Origin: Oscillatoria sp. SIO1A7
GTDB lineage: Bacteria; Cyanobacteriota; Cyanobacteriia; Cyanobacteriales; Laspinemataceae
Direction: 5' to 3'
Assembly: GCA_010672965.1 (NCBI GenBank)
Contig: JAAHFN010000018.1
Span: 1-56,758 of the forward strand
DNA length: 56,758 nt
Under the pieces are notes generated by a model that did not search any database, was not told the DNA's origin, and was given only the letters and a program-made list of their open reading frames with translations. Of this stretch, positions 47,984 through 56,704 are shown piece after piece. Both the position numbers and the translations under genes were made by a program. Numbering within the stretch: position 1 is the stretch's first letter; the number at the start of each line of letters is the position of its first letter.

Positions 47984-48047
47984 CCGTTCGGGCTGAGCGG
48001 AGTCGAAGCCGTACCCCCTGGGCTTCGACTCCGCTCAGCCCGAACGG
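47984..48047. repeat. Perfect 27-bp inverted repeat
   Basis: The left arm 47984-48010 (CCGTTCGGGCTGAGCGGAGT and seven more bases) and right arm 48021-48047 are exact complements with a 10-base loop, ending 56 bases before the ZorB-like start. Sequences of this TTCGACTCCGCTCAGCC type recur in many bacterial genomes as dispersed palindromes. It may attenuate or protect the bicistronic mRNA. Confidence 0.9.
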
Positions 48048-48103
48048 CGAATTTGTTGCATCTTCATAAAGAATTGGTATAAAATTTTGTAAAAGCAATC
48101 AAT

Positions 48104-48757
48104 ATGAACGACTTTGCCGATCTAGAAATAGATGCAGAAATTATAGAAGAGCAGGATGCCGGTATCTGGCTATCCATTGGCGATTTAATGTCCGGCTTGC
48201 TCATGTTTTTTGCCCTACTCTTCATCACGGTAATGGTGCAGCTCAGACAATATCAAGAGGCTTTTGAAAAGCTGCCCCTAGTCGTCCTCAGTGCAATTGA
48301 GGCAGGAATAGGAGGTAACGATATTGTCACCGTAGATAAGGAAACCGGGGATGTGAGCATTCGCGATCGCATTCTTTTTGACGAAGGCAGCGACAAACTT
48401 CGACCCGAAGGCAAAGAGTTTCTGCAAAAATTTATTCCCATCTACAGCGAAGTTATTTTTGCCAACGACCTATTCGAGCGGCAAATAGCCCGCGTAGTCA
48501 TCGAAGGTCACACCAGTTCTAAAGGTCGAGAGCAAAAAAATATGGAACTGAGCTTGCGACGGGCTTTGTCTGTTGCCGATTATATTTTTTCCGATGAAGT
48601 CAGTTTTCCTACCAAGTCCCGCTTTAAGGAAAAAATACTCGCTGCCGGTCGCGGCGAGCTAGATGCAGATAAGACTATGGATAGAGCGGGCGATCGCAAG
48701 GTAGTTTTCCGCTTTCAATTCCGGCGTCAAGACTTCTCCAACTTACTCGCAAATTAG
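48104..48757 (+). CDS. ZorB-like MotB/OmpA-family protein
   Basis: A 217-residue protein with a short cytoplasmic N-terminus and one TM (about 25-47) beginning WLSIGDLMSGLLMFF. The aspartate before LMSG is the ion-carrying residue of MotB/ZorB stators. The OmpA-like peptidoglycan-binding domain (about 85-205) has RILFDEGSDKLRPEG, IEGHTSSKG and LSLRRALSVADYI. Domain order and motif match ZorB of Zorya systems as well as generic stator units. It pairs with the preceding gene, although 313 bp of repeats separate them. Confidence 0.88.
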   Translation: MNDFADLEIDAEIIEEQDAGIWLSIGDLMSGLLMFFALLFITVMVQLRQYQEAFEKLPLVVLSAIEAGIGGNDIVTVDKETGDVSIRDRILFDEGSDKLRPEGKEFLQKFIPIYSEVIFANDLFERQIARVVIEGHTSSKGREQKNMELSLRRALSVADYIFSDEVSFPTKSRFKEKILAAGRGELDADKTMDRAGDRKVVFRFQFRRQDFSNLLAN

Positions 48758-48776
48758 GGTGTAGGGTGTAGGCTAA

Positions 48777-48917
48777 TATCATGTCGGTTTGAATGCCCCA
48801 AAAAAAGCTTCTGCGTAGGACGGGCCTCTGGCCTGTCCCCCCGCCCCAAGGACAGGCCAGAGGCCCGTCCTACGGGATATTCTAAATTTTTCTGTGGGTA
48901 TTTAACCTGACTTGATA
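48777..48917. mobile_element. Family C element, copy C4, TAA target duplication
   Basis: A 141-bp element with ends TATCATGTC and GACTTGATA, flanked by TAA (48774-48776 and 48918-48920). The interior palindrome is GTAGGACGGGCCTCTGGCCTG and its complement. It sits 20 bases after the ZorB-like stop. Confidence 0.85.
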
Positions 48918-48945
48918 TAAGAAGATGACTTGTTTTTCCATGATA

Positions 48946-48999
48946 ATAAAAAAACTGCCTACCGCTTGGAAAACATCCTTACGAATGTAGGCGGTAGGC
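48946..48999 (-). terminator. Terminator of the DUF937 gene
   Basis: The stem GCCTACCGC / GCGGTAGGC encloses a 25-base loop. The minus strand continues AGTTTTTTTATT after it. It is 31 bases from the stop codon. Confidence 0.75.
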
Positions 49000-49029
49000 T
49001 TTCTGTCTTTGCTTAAGGCTTTCTGGTTA

Positions 49030-49548
49030 TTAACCCATGAACTTTCCTGCTAAGCCCATTAGATCGGATAGATCTACATCCCCATCACCATCGGCATCCA
49101 AGAATGTATTGAGAACTGGATTGTCTCCTAGGGGATTGCCATTGCTAGCGCCGCTCTTCAAGAGATTTAAAACCATCGGAACCGCCATCGGCAGCATTGA
49201 TTGAATTGAATCCACATTTAGTCCAGTTTGCCCAGCTAATGCCTGAACAATTTGCCCTAACTGACTTTCGCCAAACAAACTGGTAACGGCTTCGGGGTTC
49301 GGGGAGTTGCCAGCAAATTTATTGATAAAAGCCATCACCCCTTCATTGCCTTCGCTTTCTCGTTTCTGCTGCAAGGCCGATCGCACATAGCCCCCCAGCA
49401 TCGATACAGCCATTTGGTTCGTGGCTGGGTTTCCTCCAGAAGTTAGCCCCAGTTGTTGCATCGCTCCGAAGATTTGCCCCATTCCCTGCAAACTGGCTTG
49501 CTGGCCGGGATTGGCGATCGCGCTAGAAATCACATCAAACAGTCCCAT
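49030..49548 (-). CDS. DUF937-like protein
   Basis: A 172-residue protein starting MGLFDVISSAIANP, with glycine/glutamine-rich helices and a repeated -LLxSG/LLKSG- pattern characteristic of DUF937 proteins. An EF-hand-like calcium loop, DADGDGDVDLSD, lies at the C-terminus (about 151-162). AGGAG 9 bases before the ATG supports the start. No signal peptide or membrane helix is seen. The function is unknown, and calcium binding is plausible from the loop. It is 36 bases downstream of the DUF6941 stop and may be the last gene of that operon. Confidence 0.78.
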   Translation of the reverse strand: MGLFDVISSAIANPGQQASLQGMGQIFGAMQQLGLTSGGNPATNQMAVSMLGGYVRSALQQKRESEGNEGVMAFINKFAGNSPNPEAVTSLFGESQLGQIVQALAGQTGLNVDSIQSMLPMAVPMVLNLLKSGASNGNPLGDNPVLNTFLDADGDGDVDLSDLMGLAGKFMG

Positions 49549-49584
49549 ATTTTTCAGCTCCTATCTGGTTTAACTTAAGTAAAG

Positions 49585-50028
49585 TCATTCTGTCTCTGGA
49601 CTACTATTATAAATTACTGGCAGAGACACGACTTTTACTTCCTCCCACTCGCCGCCATCAGTGCTGGTTGGTACTTCTAACCGAAATTTGTACAAACCGG
49701 GCTCTGTTATTGGCAATCCATTGAATTGAATAGCCGTTACATATTTGCCGATATCCCTCACCTCCAATTCCTCCTCCCCTTGCAGTAAAATCTCACCCGA
49801 CGGATCTAAAATGCCGACCCGAAATTTATCTGGCTTCTTACCATCATCCTTGCCCATCTCCCAAGATACAACTACCTCATAGTTAAACGAGAAAAATTGT
49901 GGTTTTTCTTGCAGAGTCGGCGGGTGCGGAACTATCAGGCGATCTAGGATTTCAATCAAACTCAGGTTATTCGTTTCTTGGTTTCTAATGCTTTGGGAAC
50001 AAACCACTGCCCAGGCACAAGTAATCAT
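49585..50028 (-). CDS. DUF6941-like protein
   Basis: A 147-residue protein. The opening ITCAWAVVCSQSIRNQETNNLSLIEILDRL and a beta-rich remainder (FNYEVVVSW, KFRVGILDPSG, GLYKFRLEV) match the DUF6941 pattern: a cysteine/tryptophan N-terminal strand, 'SLIxIxDRL', then beta strands with a closing 'GxYxFxL'. The biochemical role is unknown. It is the third gene of a minus-strand cluster after the NlpC/P60-like gene. Confidence 0.72.
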   Translation of the reverse strand: MITCAWAVVCSQSIRNQETNNLSLIEILDRLIVPHPPTLQEKPQFFSFNYEVVVSWEMGKDDGKKPDKFRVGILDPSGEILLQGEEELEVRDIGKYVTAIQFNGLPITEPGLYKFRLEVPTSTDGGEWEEVKVVSLPVIYNSSPETE

Positions 50029-50093
50029 AAAGTTTTAAGCAAATATACTATATTTTTAATTTAAAGCTTGCATTTCCTGCATTTGCGGTCTTT

Positions 50094-50696
50094 TTATTTC
50101 GCTGCTACTAACTCATGCGAAGTTTGTAAATTCTCCCTACTCCACCCTGTCTTATCCGAGCCTTCTACGGAAACCTGCCTTAGAGCAGTCTTTTGTGAGT
50201 TATCTAAAGAGTAAGTCTTGAACGAATATATTATTCGTTCGATCGCTCTGTTTTGCTTATAGGGTTCTTGCTTAGCCTTCATCTTCTCAAACTTTAGCTT
50301 AGTAAATATTGAATTTTTCCTATCTTTTTCAAAAAGAATGTTGTATGCCAATTTTTTTGCCCACCAGCAGTTATCGGCTTCTTCGACGAATGCGGCAGCA
50401 ATGCCTGCTACTTCTAAATTGACTAAACTAAGCGCCCACATATAAATAGTTAGTGCTGTATCCCAAGGATGCTGGTATTGTAGATCTATTTTCTTTTGCG
50501 ATAGTTCTACGGTTTTTTGCAAAACTAACCAAACGTTCCTTGGCGATTTCTGCATTTCTTCGACTAATTGTCTTGTAGCTGTCTCTTGATGAACTCCTTT
50601 TAAGAAAAGACTAAAACTACTGGCTGCATTTAATATGGCATCTAATCTCCTGCTTTCTATTACTTCCATTGTTTCTATAATTAGATTAGCCTGCAT
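50094..50696 (-). CDS. Unrecognised helical protein in NlpC/P60-like operon
   Basis: A 200-residue protein of unknown family, mostly alpha-helical. Its most distinctive part is HPWDTALTIYMWALSLVN followed by EADNCWWAKKLAYNIL, with a tryptophan-rich helix pair (about 79-120). There is no signal peptide. The ATG at 50696 is chosen because AAGGAG stands 6 bases before it. A TTG two codons earlier is less likely. The gene begins 2 bases after the stop of the NlpC/P60-like gene, so the two are translationally coupled. An accessory or immunity-like partner of that protein is a guess from position only. Confidence 0.7.
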   Translation of the reverse strand: MQANLIIETMEVIESRRLDAILNAASSFSLFLKGVHQETATRQLVEEMQKSPRNVWLVLQKTVELSQKKIDLQYQHPWDTALTIYMWALSLVNLEVAGIAAAFVEEADNCWWAKKLAYNILFEKDRKNSIFTKLKFEKMKAKQEPYKQNRAIERIIYSFKTYSLDNSQKTALRQVSVEGSDKTGWSRENLQTSHELVAAK

Positions 50697-50698
50697 AT

Positions 50699-51199
50699 TC
50701 AACTCCTTTCAGTCCAGAACTCCTTGACATTACCATAATTGTCCGGTACTTCGTCTAATAAATGTATGTATTCGCCATCAAATCCCCATTGGCTCAGAAC
50801 AGTAATTTTAAAGGAGGCATTCTTCACGTCAGGCTCTTTACTGAGAATTGTACCAATATGAGTATATCGATCGCCGTTTCCGTACAAAACGACATCGCCC
50901 GGTAAAACTTCACCCTCACTATATAAGCGGCGATATGAATCCTCCTTCAAGATTAAGCCAATATGTTCTATATCGATAGCAGTCCGCCTACAGCCAAAAA
51001 CCATACCCACACAGTTATATTCAGATGTTAACGAGCGGACGCGAATGTTTGGATACTTATCCTGCCATATTTTTGCTGCTTCCTCAAGAGCTTCTGGGGG
51101 TCTATAGAGACCTCTTTCATTAGGGATAAAATTTCCCCTTTTGGTAGCGAGTGGTATTGACGCTCTATCCTTTGCTCCTCCTGCATCTATTATAAGCAT
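50699..51199 (-). CDS. NlpC/P60-like (DUF7689-like) protein
   Basis: A 166-residue protein. NCVGMVFGCRR supplies a candidate nucleophile Cys at the start of a helix. VLPGDVVLYGNGDRYTHIGTIL supplies a candidate His on the following strand. SQWGFDGEYIHLLDEVP gives the third, aromatic/His segment. This order is that of permuted NlpC/P60 or CHAP-like thiol hydrolases, and of the DUF7689 group. Cut targets may be peptidoglycan or protein amides. There is no signal peptide, so action inside the cell, or delivery by another system, would be needed. It is the first gene of the minus-strand cluster. Confidence 0.7.
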   Translation of the reverse strand: MLIIDAGGAKDRASIPLATKRGNFIPNERGLYRPPEALEEAAKIWQDKYPNIRVRSLTSEYNCVGMVFGCRRTAIDIEHIGLILKEDSYRRLYSEGEVLPGDVVLYGNGDRYTHIGTILSKEPDVKNASFKITVLSQWGFDGEYIHLLDEVPDNYGNVKEFWTERS

Positions 51200-51534
51200 T
51201 GATGGATTTTACTTGTCGAGTATTGGTTATTTGTTATTTATAGACTTTTAGTTACTGTTGTTTTCGTTAATGTTAGCTTAAACTAATTCTATATTTAACA
51301 ATATCACAGTATGCGCCGTCCCACAGCCTACTAAGCTGCCTCCTGCCTATTGCGATCGCTCGCTCGGGACTGGGAGCTAATAATATTGGTCCCAATGTAC
51401 TGAGTAGGGGCGGTGCCCCCGTGCCCGCCCCAGACCAACTGGAGCAAGGGGCGATCGGGGCGATCGCGGGGGGATTGCCCCTACAAGTTTTTCAAAAATG
51501 ATTTAGACGCAGTATAGTCGCTCTATTCTCAACG
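51200..51534. other. Divergent promoter spacer
   Basis: It separates the NlpC/P60-like operon from the GTPase gene. It is AT-rich near the operon. From 51410 to 51487 is a palindrome-like GTAGGGGCGGTGCCCCCGTGC ... GGGGATTGCCCCTAC without the ends of a defined family. No gene is seen. Confidence 0.5.
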
Positions 51535-53214
51535 ATGTCCTTAACCCGCCTTTTGACCCTGTTTGTCGGCATTACCATAATTCTGGGGCTGATGCTGTGG
51601 CTGATAAGTTCCTTCTCCAGGCTATATATGCAGATTTCCTGGAGTTCGCCGCTACTGGCCCAGCTATTAATCCTCTTGGCGATCGCCCTCCTGGCATCCT
51701 TAATTGCCACTTTCGCCTACTACATGGGACTCTTGCCCGGTTTGCAAAAGCGGAGAAAGAGACGGTCCCGACCAAAGCCCAAAATACCCGAAAAAAAAAT
51801 AGAGGCTGCATCGGAAACTCTGCAAGCAATTCGGCAACAGGTCGAGCAAATCCAGGACGAAGTAGCCCGACAAGCTCTGCTTTTGAAGTCGCGAGAAATT
51901 GAAGCATCCTTGGCTCGGGGCGACTTGCAAGTAGTGGTATTCGGGACTGGCTCGGCGGGGAAAACTTCTGTAGTGAATGCTTTGCTCGGGCGGATGGCGG
52001 GAAAAGTGAATGCCCCAATGGGTACTACGGAAGTGGGAGAAACTTATCGCCTGAAGCTCAGAGGAATAGATAGAGAGATTTGGATTACCGATACTCCGGG
52101 AATTTTGGAAGCGGGGGAAGAAGGAAGCGAGCGAGAATTGCGATCGCGACAATTAGCGACTGAGGCGGATTTGTTGTTGTTTGTGGTGGATAACGACCTG
52201 AGCCGAACGCAATACGAGCCGTTACAAACTTTGGCGGAGATTGGCAAGCGATCGCTAATTGTTTTTAACAAAACCGACCTCTACTCAGAATCGGAGCAAG
52301 ACATTATTCTGGCCAGACTGCGCGAGAGATTGCGAGGGCTCGTTCCCATGAGCGATGCGATCGCAATTGCCGCCAATCCCCAACCCGTACCCCTAGAAAA
52401 TGGCGGCACTTTCCAACTAGAACCAAATGTTATGCCCCTAATTCGCCGCATGGCCGACGTTATGCGAGCTGAAGGAGAAGACTTAGCCGCAGACAATATC
52501 TTGCTGCAATCCCAGCGCTTGGGAGAAGAAGCGCGCAGCTTGATTGACGGTCAGCGACGGCGCAAAGCTCTGAAAACAATCGAACGCTTTCAATGGATTG
52601 GCGCTGGAGCGATCGCCTGTACTCCCGTACCTTTGCTCGATATGTTAGCTGCTGCAGCAGTCAATGCCCAAATGGTCGTGGAGATTGGCGATATCTACGG
52701 CTGCGAAATCAACAAAGAACGCGGGCGCGATTTGGCCTTGTCCTTGGCAAAAACAATGGCAAGTTTGGGCATTGTCAAGGGAGCGGTGAATTTAATCACT
52801 ACTGCTTTGCAACTAAATCCGGCAACATTAATTGTGGGCAAAGCAGTTCAAGGGGTAACGGCGGCATATCTGACTCGAATTGCCGGTAAAAGTTTTATCG
52901 AATATTTCCGCCACGACCAAGATTGGGGAGACGGCGGCATGGTTGAAGTGGTGCAGCGCCAGTTTGAACTAAATCGTAAAGATGAGTTTGTCAAGGGTTT
53001 TGTCAAAGATGCTTTTTCTCGGGTTGTCGAACCATTAAAAGTAGGCGCGCCCATGCCCCAGCCAGTACCGGAAGAAGAATATGACGATTATAAAAAAACG
53101 CGAGAACCCGAGGCAGAAACCCGAGAGGAGCTTCGCCCCGAGCCGGATTATTATCCAGAAGATCTAGAGGATGAATGGCAACAGCGAGACTGTTACCGGG
53201 AAGATGATTGGTAA
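51535..53214 (+). CDS. Membrane GTPase with DUF697 domain
   Basis: A 559-residue protein. Two N-terminal TM helices (about 8-26, 40-66) are followed by a basic linker and an Era/YcjX-like G domain: G1 GTGSAGKTS (137-145), G2 threonine in GTTEVGE, G3 DTPG (186-189), G4 NKTD (245-248). The C-terminal DUF697 region (about 345-460) has hydrophobic helices with CTPVPLLDMLAAAAVNAQM, then an acidic D/E/Y-rich tail. The plan is that of conserved cyanobacterial HSR1-type GTPases at the membrane. The cellular role is not established. It is divergently transcribed from the NlpC/P60-like operon. Confidence 0.92.
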   Translation: MSLTRLLTLFVGITIILGLMLWLISSFSRLYMQISWSSPLLAQLLILLAIALLASLIATFAYYMGLLPGLQKRRKRRSRPKPKIPEKKIEAASETLQAIRQQVEQIQDEVARQALLLKSREIEASLARGDLQVVVFGTGSAGKTSVVNALLGRMAGKVNAPMGTTEVGETYRLKLRGIDREIWITDTPGILEAGEEGSERELRSRQLATEADLLLFVVDNDLSRTQYEPLQTLAEIGKRSLIVFNKTDLYSESEQDIILARLRERLRGLVPMSDAIAIAANPQPVPLENGGTFQLEPNVMPLIRRMADVMRAEGEDLAADNILLQSQRLGEEARSLIDGQRRRKALKTIERFQWIGAGAIACTPVPLLDMLAAAAVNAQMVVEIGDIYGCEINKERGRDLALSLAKTMASLGIVKGAVNLITTALQLNPATLIVGKAVQGVTAAYLTRIAGKSFIEYFRHDQDWGDGGMVEVVQRQFELNRKDEFVKGFVKDAFSRVVEPLKVGAPMPQPVPEEEYDDYKKTREPEAETREELRPEPDYYPEDLEDEWQQRDCYREDDW

Positions 53215-53218
53215 TAAT

Positions 53219-53268
53219 TGGGGTGTGGGGTGTAGGGTGTAGGGCATTGGGCATTGGGCATTGGGCAT
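53219..53268. repeat. TGTAGGG and GGGCATT heptamers
   Basis: Short arrays directly after the GTPase stop. Confidence 0.8.
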
Positions 53269-53301
53269 CTCCCCTCCTGGGAGCGGTCGGGGGCAATCTG
53301 C

Positions 53302-53484
53302 GGGTATGTTTTTTAGATTTGGCATTATTGTGGATCGACCCGGCGCGTAGGGGCGACAGCATTCCCGAAAACGTTTTTGCTTTTAGATAGAATTTATGTA
53401 TTGGAATGCTTCGCCCTAGAAACCCATGCCGCCCGCCAATCGCGCTTATTTAGGAAGATTAGGAAGATTATAAAAAACATACCC
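53302..53484. mobile_element. Family F element, copy F2
   Basis: Ends GGGTATGTTTTTT and AAAAAACATACCC. The interior matches F1 (TTTAGATTTGGCATT, GCGTAGGGGCGACAGCATTCCC in two parts, GGAATGCTTCGCCC, AGAAACCCATGC). Confidence 0.7.
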
Positions 53485-53547
53485 TTGAAAGGGGGTCGGG
53501 GTGGGTGGCATTTGGTATTTGCGAGTATTTGGGAAAGTGAATAGTTA

Positions 53548-53850
53548 TAGCGTTTCTCTCACTTGATGTAAGGTGTCTGGGGCGAAGCATCCCAATATGA
53601 GAATTCCCGTTATACAGCAGAGACAGTCTTGGGGATGCTGTCGCCCCTACGTTCGACAAGCGGGAGCATTTCAATTTTGCAAGAGATACATAGCAATGTA
53701 GGTTGGGCCCGCCATCAACGAAACCCAACAAAACTCTCGCTATTGTTGGGTTTCGTTGATGGCGGGCCCAACCTACTACTTACAAAAGTGAAATGCTCCC
53801 CCTACGTTTCTAGGATCCGTTCGTTTATTACGCTTATTTGAGAAACGCTA
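53548..53850. mobile_element. Family A element, copy A2, with nested family E element
   Basis: The outer ends are TAGCGTTTCTCTC and GAGAAACGCTA with TA on both flanks. Family E copy E4 (53662-53800, GGGAGCATTTCA ... TGAAATGCTCCC) is inserted in it. On either side of E4 is CCTACGTT (53647-53654 and 53801-53808). The E4 interior is the same GGTTGGGCCCGCC palindrome as E1. Confidence 0.8.
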
Positions 53851-53874
53851 TAGATAATTCGTTTTCTTATAGTC

Positions 53875-53967
53875 AGGACTTACGCATTGCCCCTGTATCT
53901 GGTAGGGGCGAGAGCGCGAAATAGCCCCTACATTTAGGTTTGCATCTCTATAATTTGCGTAAGTCCT
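53875..53967. mobile_element. Family D element, copy D5
   Basis: A 93-bp copy bounded by AGGACTTACGC and GCGTAAGTCCT. The hairpin core differs from D1 (GTAGGGGCGAGAGCGCGAAATAG). Confidence 0.75.
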
Positions 53968-53969
53968 AA

Positions 53970-54106
53970 TAGCGTTTCTCGCTCTTGATCTAAGGTGTCT
54001 GGGGCGAAGCAAAGAGAGTACGAAAATTACAGTTATACAACGGAGATAGTTGCTCTGATGCTGTCGCCCCTACGTTTCACATATTACTCTTATTTGAGAA
54101 ACGCTA
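53970..54106. mobile_element. Family A element, copy A3
   Basis: A 137-bp copy, the same length as A1, with ends TAGCGTTTCTCGCTC and GAGAAACGCTA. It starts three bases after D5. Confidence 0.75.
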
Positions 54107-54141
54107 TAACTCTTCACTCTTCACTTTTCACTTTTCGCCTT

Positions 54142-54330
54142 TCACTCCTGCCAATGCCCCATGCCCCATGCCCCATGCCCTACTACAAATTCTTGTACGA
54201 TTCCAGTTTCTATAGGAGCCGGTAGCATTTCGCCCCGGAAGTCGAGTAACTGGACCAAGATCAGGTAAGCGATCGCTAGCAGGATAGAAATTGCGCCAGT
54301 AATAACGGCCACTATTTTTGGTCGCTCCAT
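54142..54330 (-). CDS. Small single-span membrane protein with repeat-derived C-terminus
   Basis: A 62-residue protein. MERPKIVAVITGAISILLAIAYLILVQLLDF forms one TM helix, followed by RGEMLPAPIE. This resembles short conserved cyanobacterial membrane proteins of unknown function. From about residue 49 the sequence [13 protein letters not shown] is translation of a GGGCATG heptamer array, so the original C-terminus has been replaced or extended. AGGA 8 bases before the ATG supports the start. Confidence 0.7.
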   Translation of the reverse strand: MERPKIVAVITGAISILLAIAYLILVQLLDFRGEMLPAPIETGIVQEFVVGHGAWGMGHWQE

Positions 54331-54370
54331 CGGTTTCCTTATATATTGTCAATTTTATTTTACAGCAGGG

Positions 54371-55070
<700 letters not shown>

Positions 55071-55137
55071 GACAAGATAGCGGCTACTAGCTAAAATTTG
55101 AATTTAATCGCGAATCAACCTTAGAGAAATTTTTCAA

Positions 55138-56484
55138 ATGGACAAAAGGACATCTGAGTCACAGGAAAAACTTTTAAGAGAGAAAGTACGCCAGCAATTT
55201 AAAACTGGGCCTTATCCTAGAAGACCTTTAGAAAAATTTCCCAAGGATGACTATGATTGGCTCTTTACTCACAGCGCGATCGCCCCTTACTACCTGAGAA
55301 ATCAAAGAATTCTCGACACAGAAGGAAAATTTATTTTGGATTCCGGTTGCGGCACTGGCTATAAGGCTCTCGCTTTAGCAGCAGCCAATCCCGGTGCCAA
55401 AATTGTCGGAGTTGATATTTCAGAAGAGGCGATTGAACTGGCCAAGATTCGCTTGGAACGTTATGGATTCAAAGATGCAGAGTTTTATGCAATGGCTCTG
55501 GAAGACTTGCCAGAGTTGGGGATAGAATTTGATTATATCAATTGCGATGAAACGCTTTATTTGCTGCCGGATATGGTTGCTGGATTGCAAGCGATGCGAT
55601 CGGTGCTAAAACCAGATGGCATTATGCGCGGCAATTTCCATAGTGCCCTCCAGAGAACTTACTTTTATCGGGCGCAGCAAGGATTTGGCATTCTGGGTTT
55701 AATGGATGGCAACCCCCGGGAAACAGAAATAGAACTAAGCCGCCAAGTTATGATTCAACTGAAAGATAGAGTTAGAGTCAAACAAAAAACCTGGAATCCC
55801 GATAAAGCCTACAAAGATGAAGGCTGGGTTTTGAGCAACTATTTATTATTGGAAGACAAAGGCTCGACTATTCCCGAAATGTTCGCTGCCTTCCGAGAAG
55901 CAGAACTAGAATTAGTCAGCATGGTGAAATGGCAGCGCTGGGAAATTTTAGATTTGTTTGAGAAGCCAGAACTATTACCTCCGGATCTGGCAAGGCGCTT
56001 GGCAGAAATCTCCCTAGAAGAGAGACTGCATTTGTTTGAAGTCTGGAATCCAACTTATAGATTGCTAGATTTCTGGTGCGGCCATCCCCAAGCAGCAGAG
56101 AAAAAAATTGTCACAGTCCAAGACTGGAGCGAGAGTGACTGGCAAAAGGCAGTGGTGCAACTCCATCCTTTGCTGGCTATACCCCTGGTGAAAAAGGAGA
56201 TAATAGCTTCTGTTGCCAAGCGAGTTCCTTTTAAAATAAGTCGCTATATTACTAGCGTCGCTCCCAATTCTATCTGGCTCGATCCGATAGTCGCTACTTG
56301 TCTGCTGCCTTTATGGAGCGATCGCCAACCAATCAGCGCTTTAGTGGAACGCTACCTAAAGATTGCACCGGCAGATCCTCTAACTTTGAAGCCCGTTAGC
56401 GAAACAAAGGCATTGCAAGAAATAGTGAAAACTTTGAAAACTTTAGAAAGCTGTTTCTATGTGTTTTTGGAGCGAGAGAGTTAA
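55138..56484 (+). CDS. Class I SAM-dependent methyltransferase
   Basis: A 448-residue protein. The N-terminal Rossmann domain has motif [11 protein letters not shown] (66-75), the acidic motif II residue in VGVDISEEA (D93) and a motif IV-like [15 protein letters not shown]. It binds S-adenosylmethionine. Residues about 250-448 form an extra domain with [10 protein letters not shown] and repeated D/W/P-rich helices that I do not recognise. It may select the substrate, which is unknown. The [17 protein letters not shown] helix region is typical of small-molecule methyltransferases. Confidence 0.88.
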   Translation: MDKRTSESQEKLLREKVRQQFKTGPYPRRPLEKFPKDDYDWLFTHSAIAPYYLRNQRILDTEGKFILDSGCGTGYKALALAAANPGAKIVGVDISEEAIELAKIRLERYGFKDAEFYAMALEDLPELGIEFDYINCDETLYLLPDMVAGLQAMRSVLKPDGIMRGNFHSALQRTYFYRAQQGFGILGLMDGNPRETEIELSRQVMIQLKDRVRVKQKTWNPDKAYKDEGWVLSNYLLLEDKGSTIPEMFAAFREAELELVSMVKWQRWEILDLFEKPELLPPDLARRLAEISLEERLHLFEVWNPTYRLLDFWCGHPQAAEKKIVTVQDWSESDWQKAVVQLHPLLAIPLVKKEIIASVAKRVPFKISRYITSVAPNSIWLDPIVATCLLPLWSDRQPISALVERYLKIAPADPLTLKPVSETKALQEIVKTLKTLESCFYVFLERES

Positions 56485-56488
56485 TGGA

Positions 56489-56704
56489 ATTGGGCATTGG
56501 GCATTGGGCATTGGGCATGGGGCATGGGGCATGGGGCATTGGGCATTGGGCATGGGGCATGGGGCATTGGGCATTGGGCATTGGGCATTGGGCATTGGGC
56601 ATTGGGAATGGGGCATGGGGCATTGGGCATTGGGCATTGGGCATTGGGCATTGGGCATTGGGCATTGGGCATTGGGAGGTCGGAATGCTAAAGTCAGAAT
56701 GGAC
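56489..56704. repeat. GGGCATT heptamer array, right end
   Basis: About 27 GGGCATT/GGGCATG units. From about 56568 onward the order of variants (GGGAATG, GGGCATG, then eight GGGCATT) matches positions 113-222 exactly. Confidence 0.9.

Noticed and set aside
46339-48757. Complete Zorya anti-phage system
   Set aside because: Only ZorA- and ZorB-like genes are visible, with no ZorC, ZorD or ZorE-type gene adjacent. Reported only as ZorAB-like.
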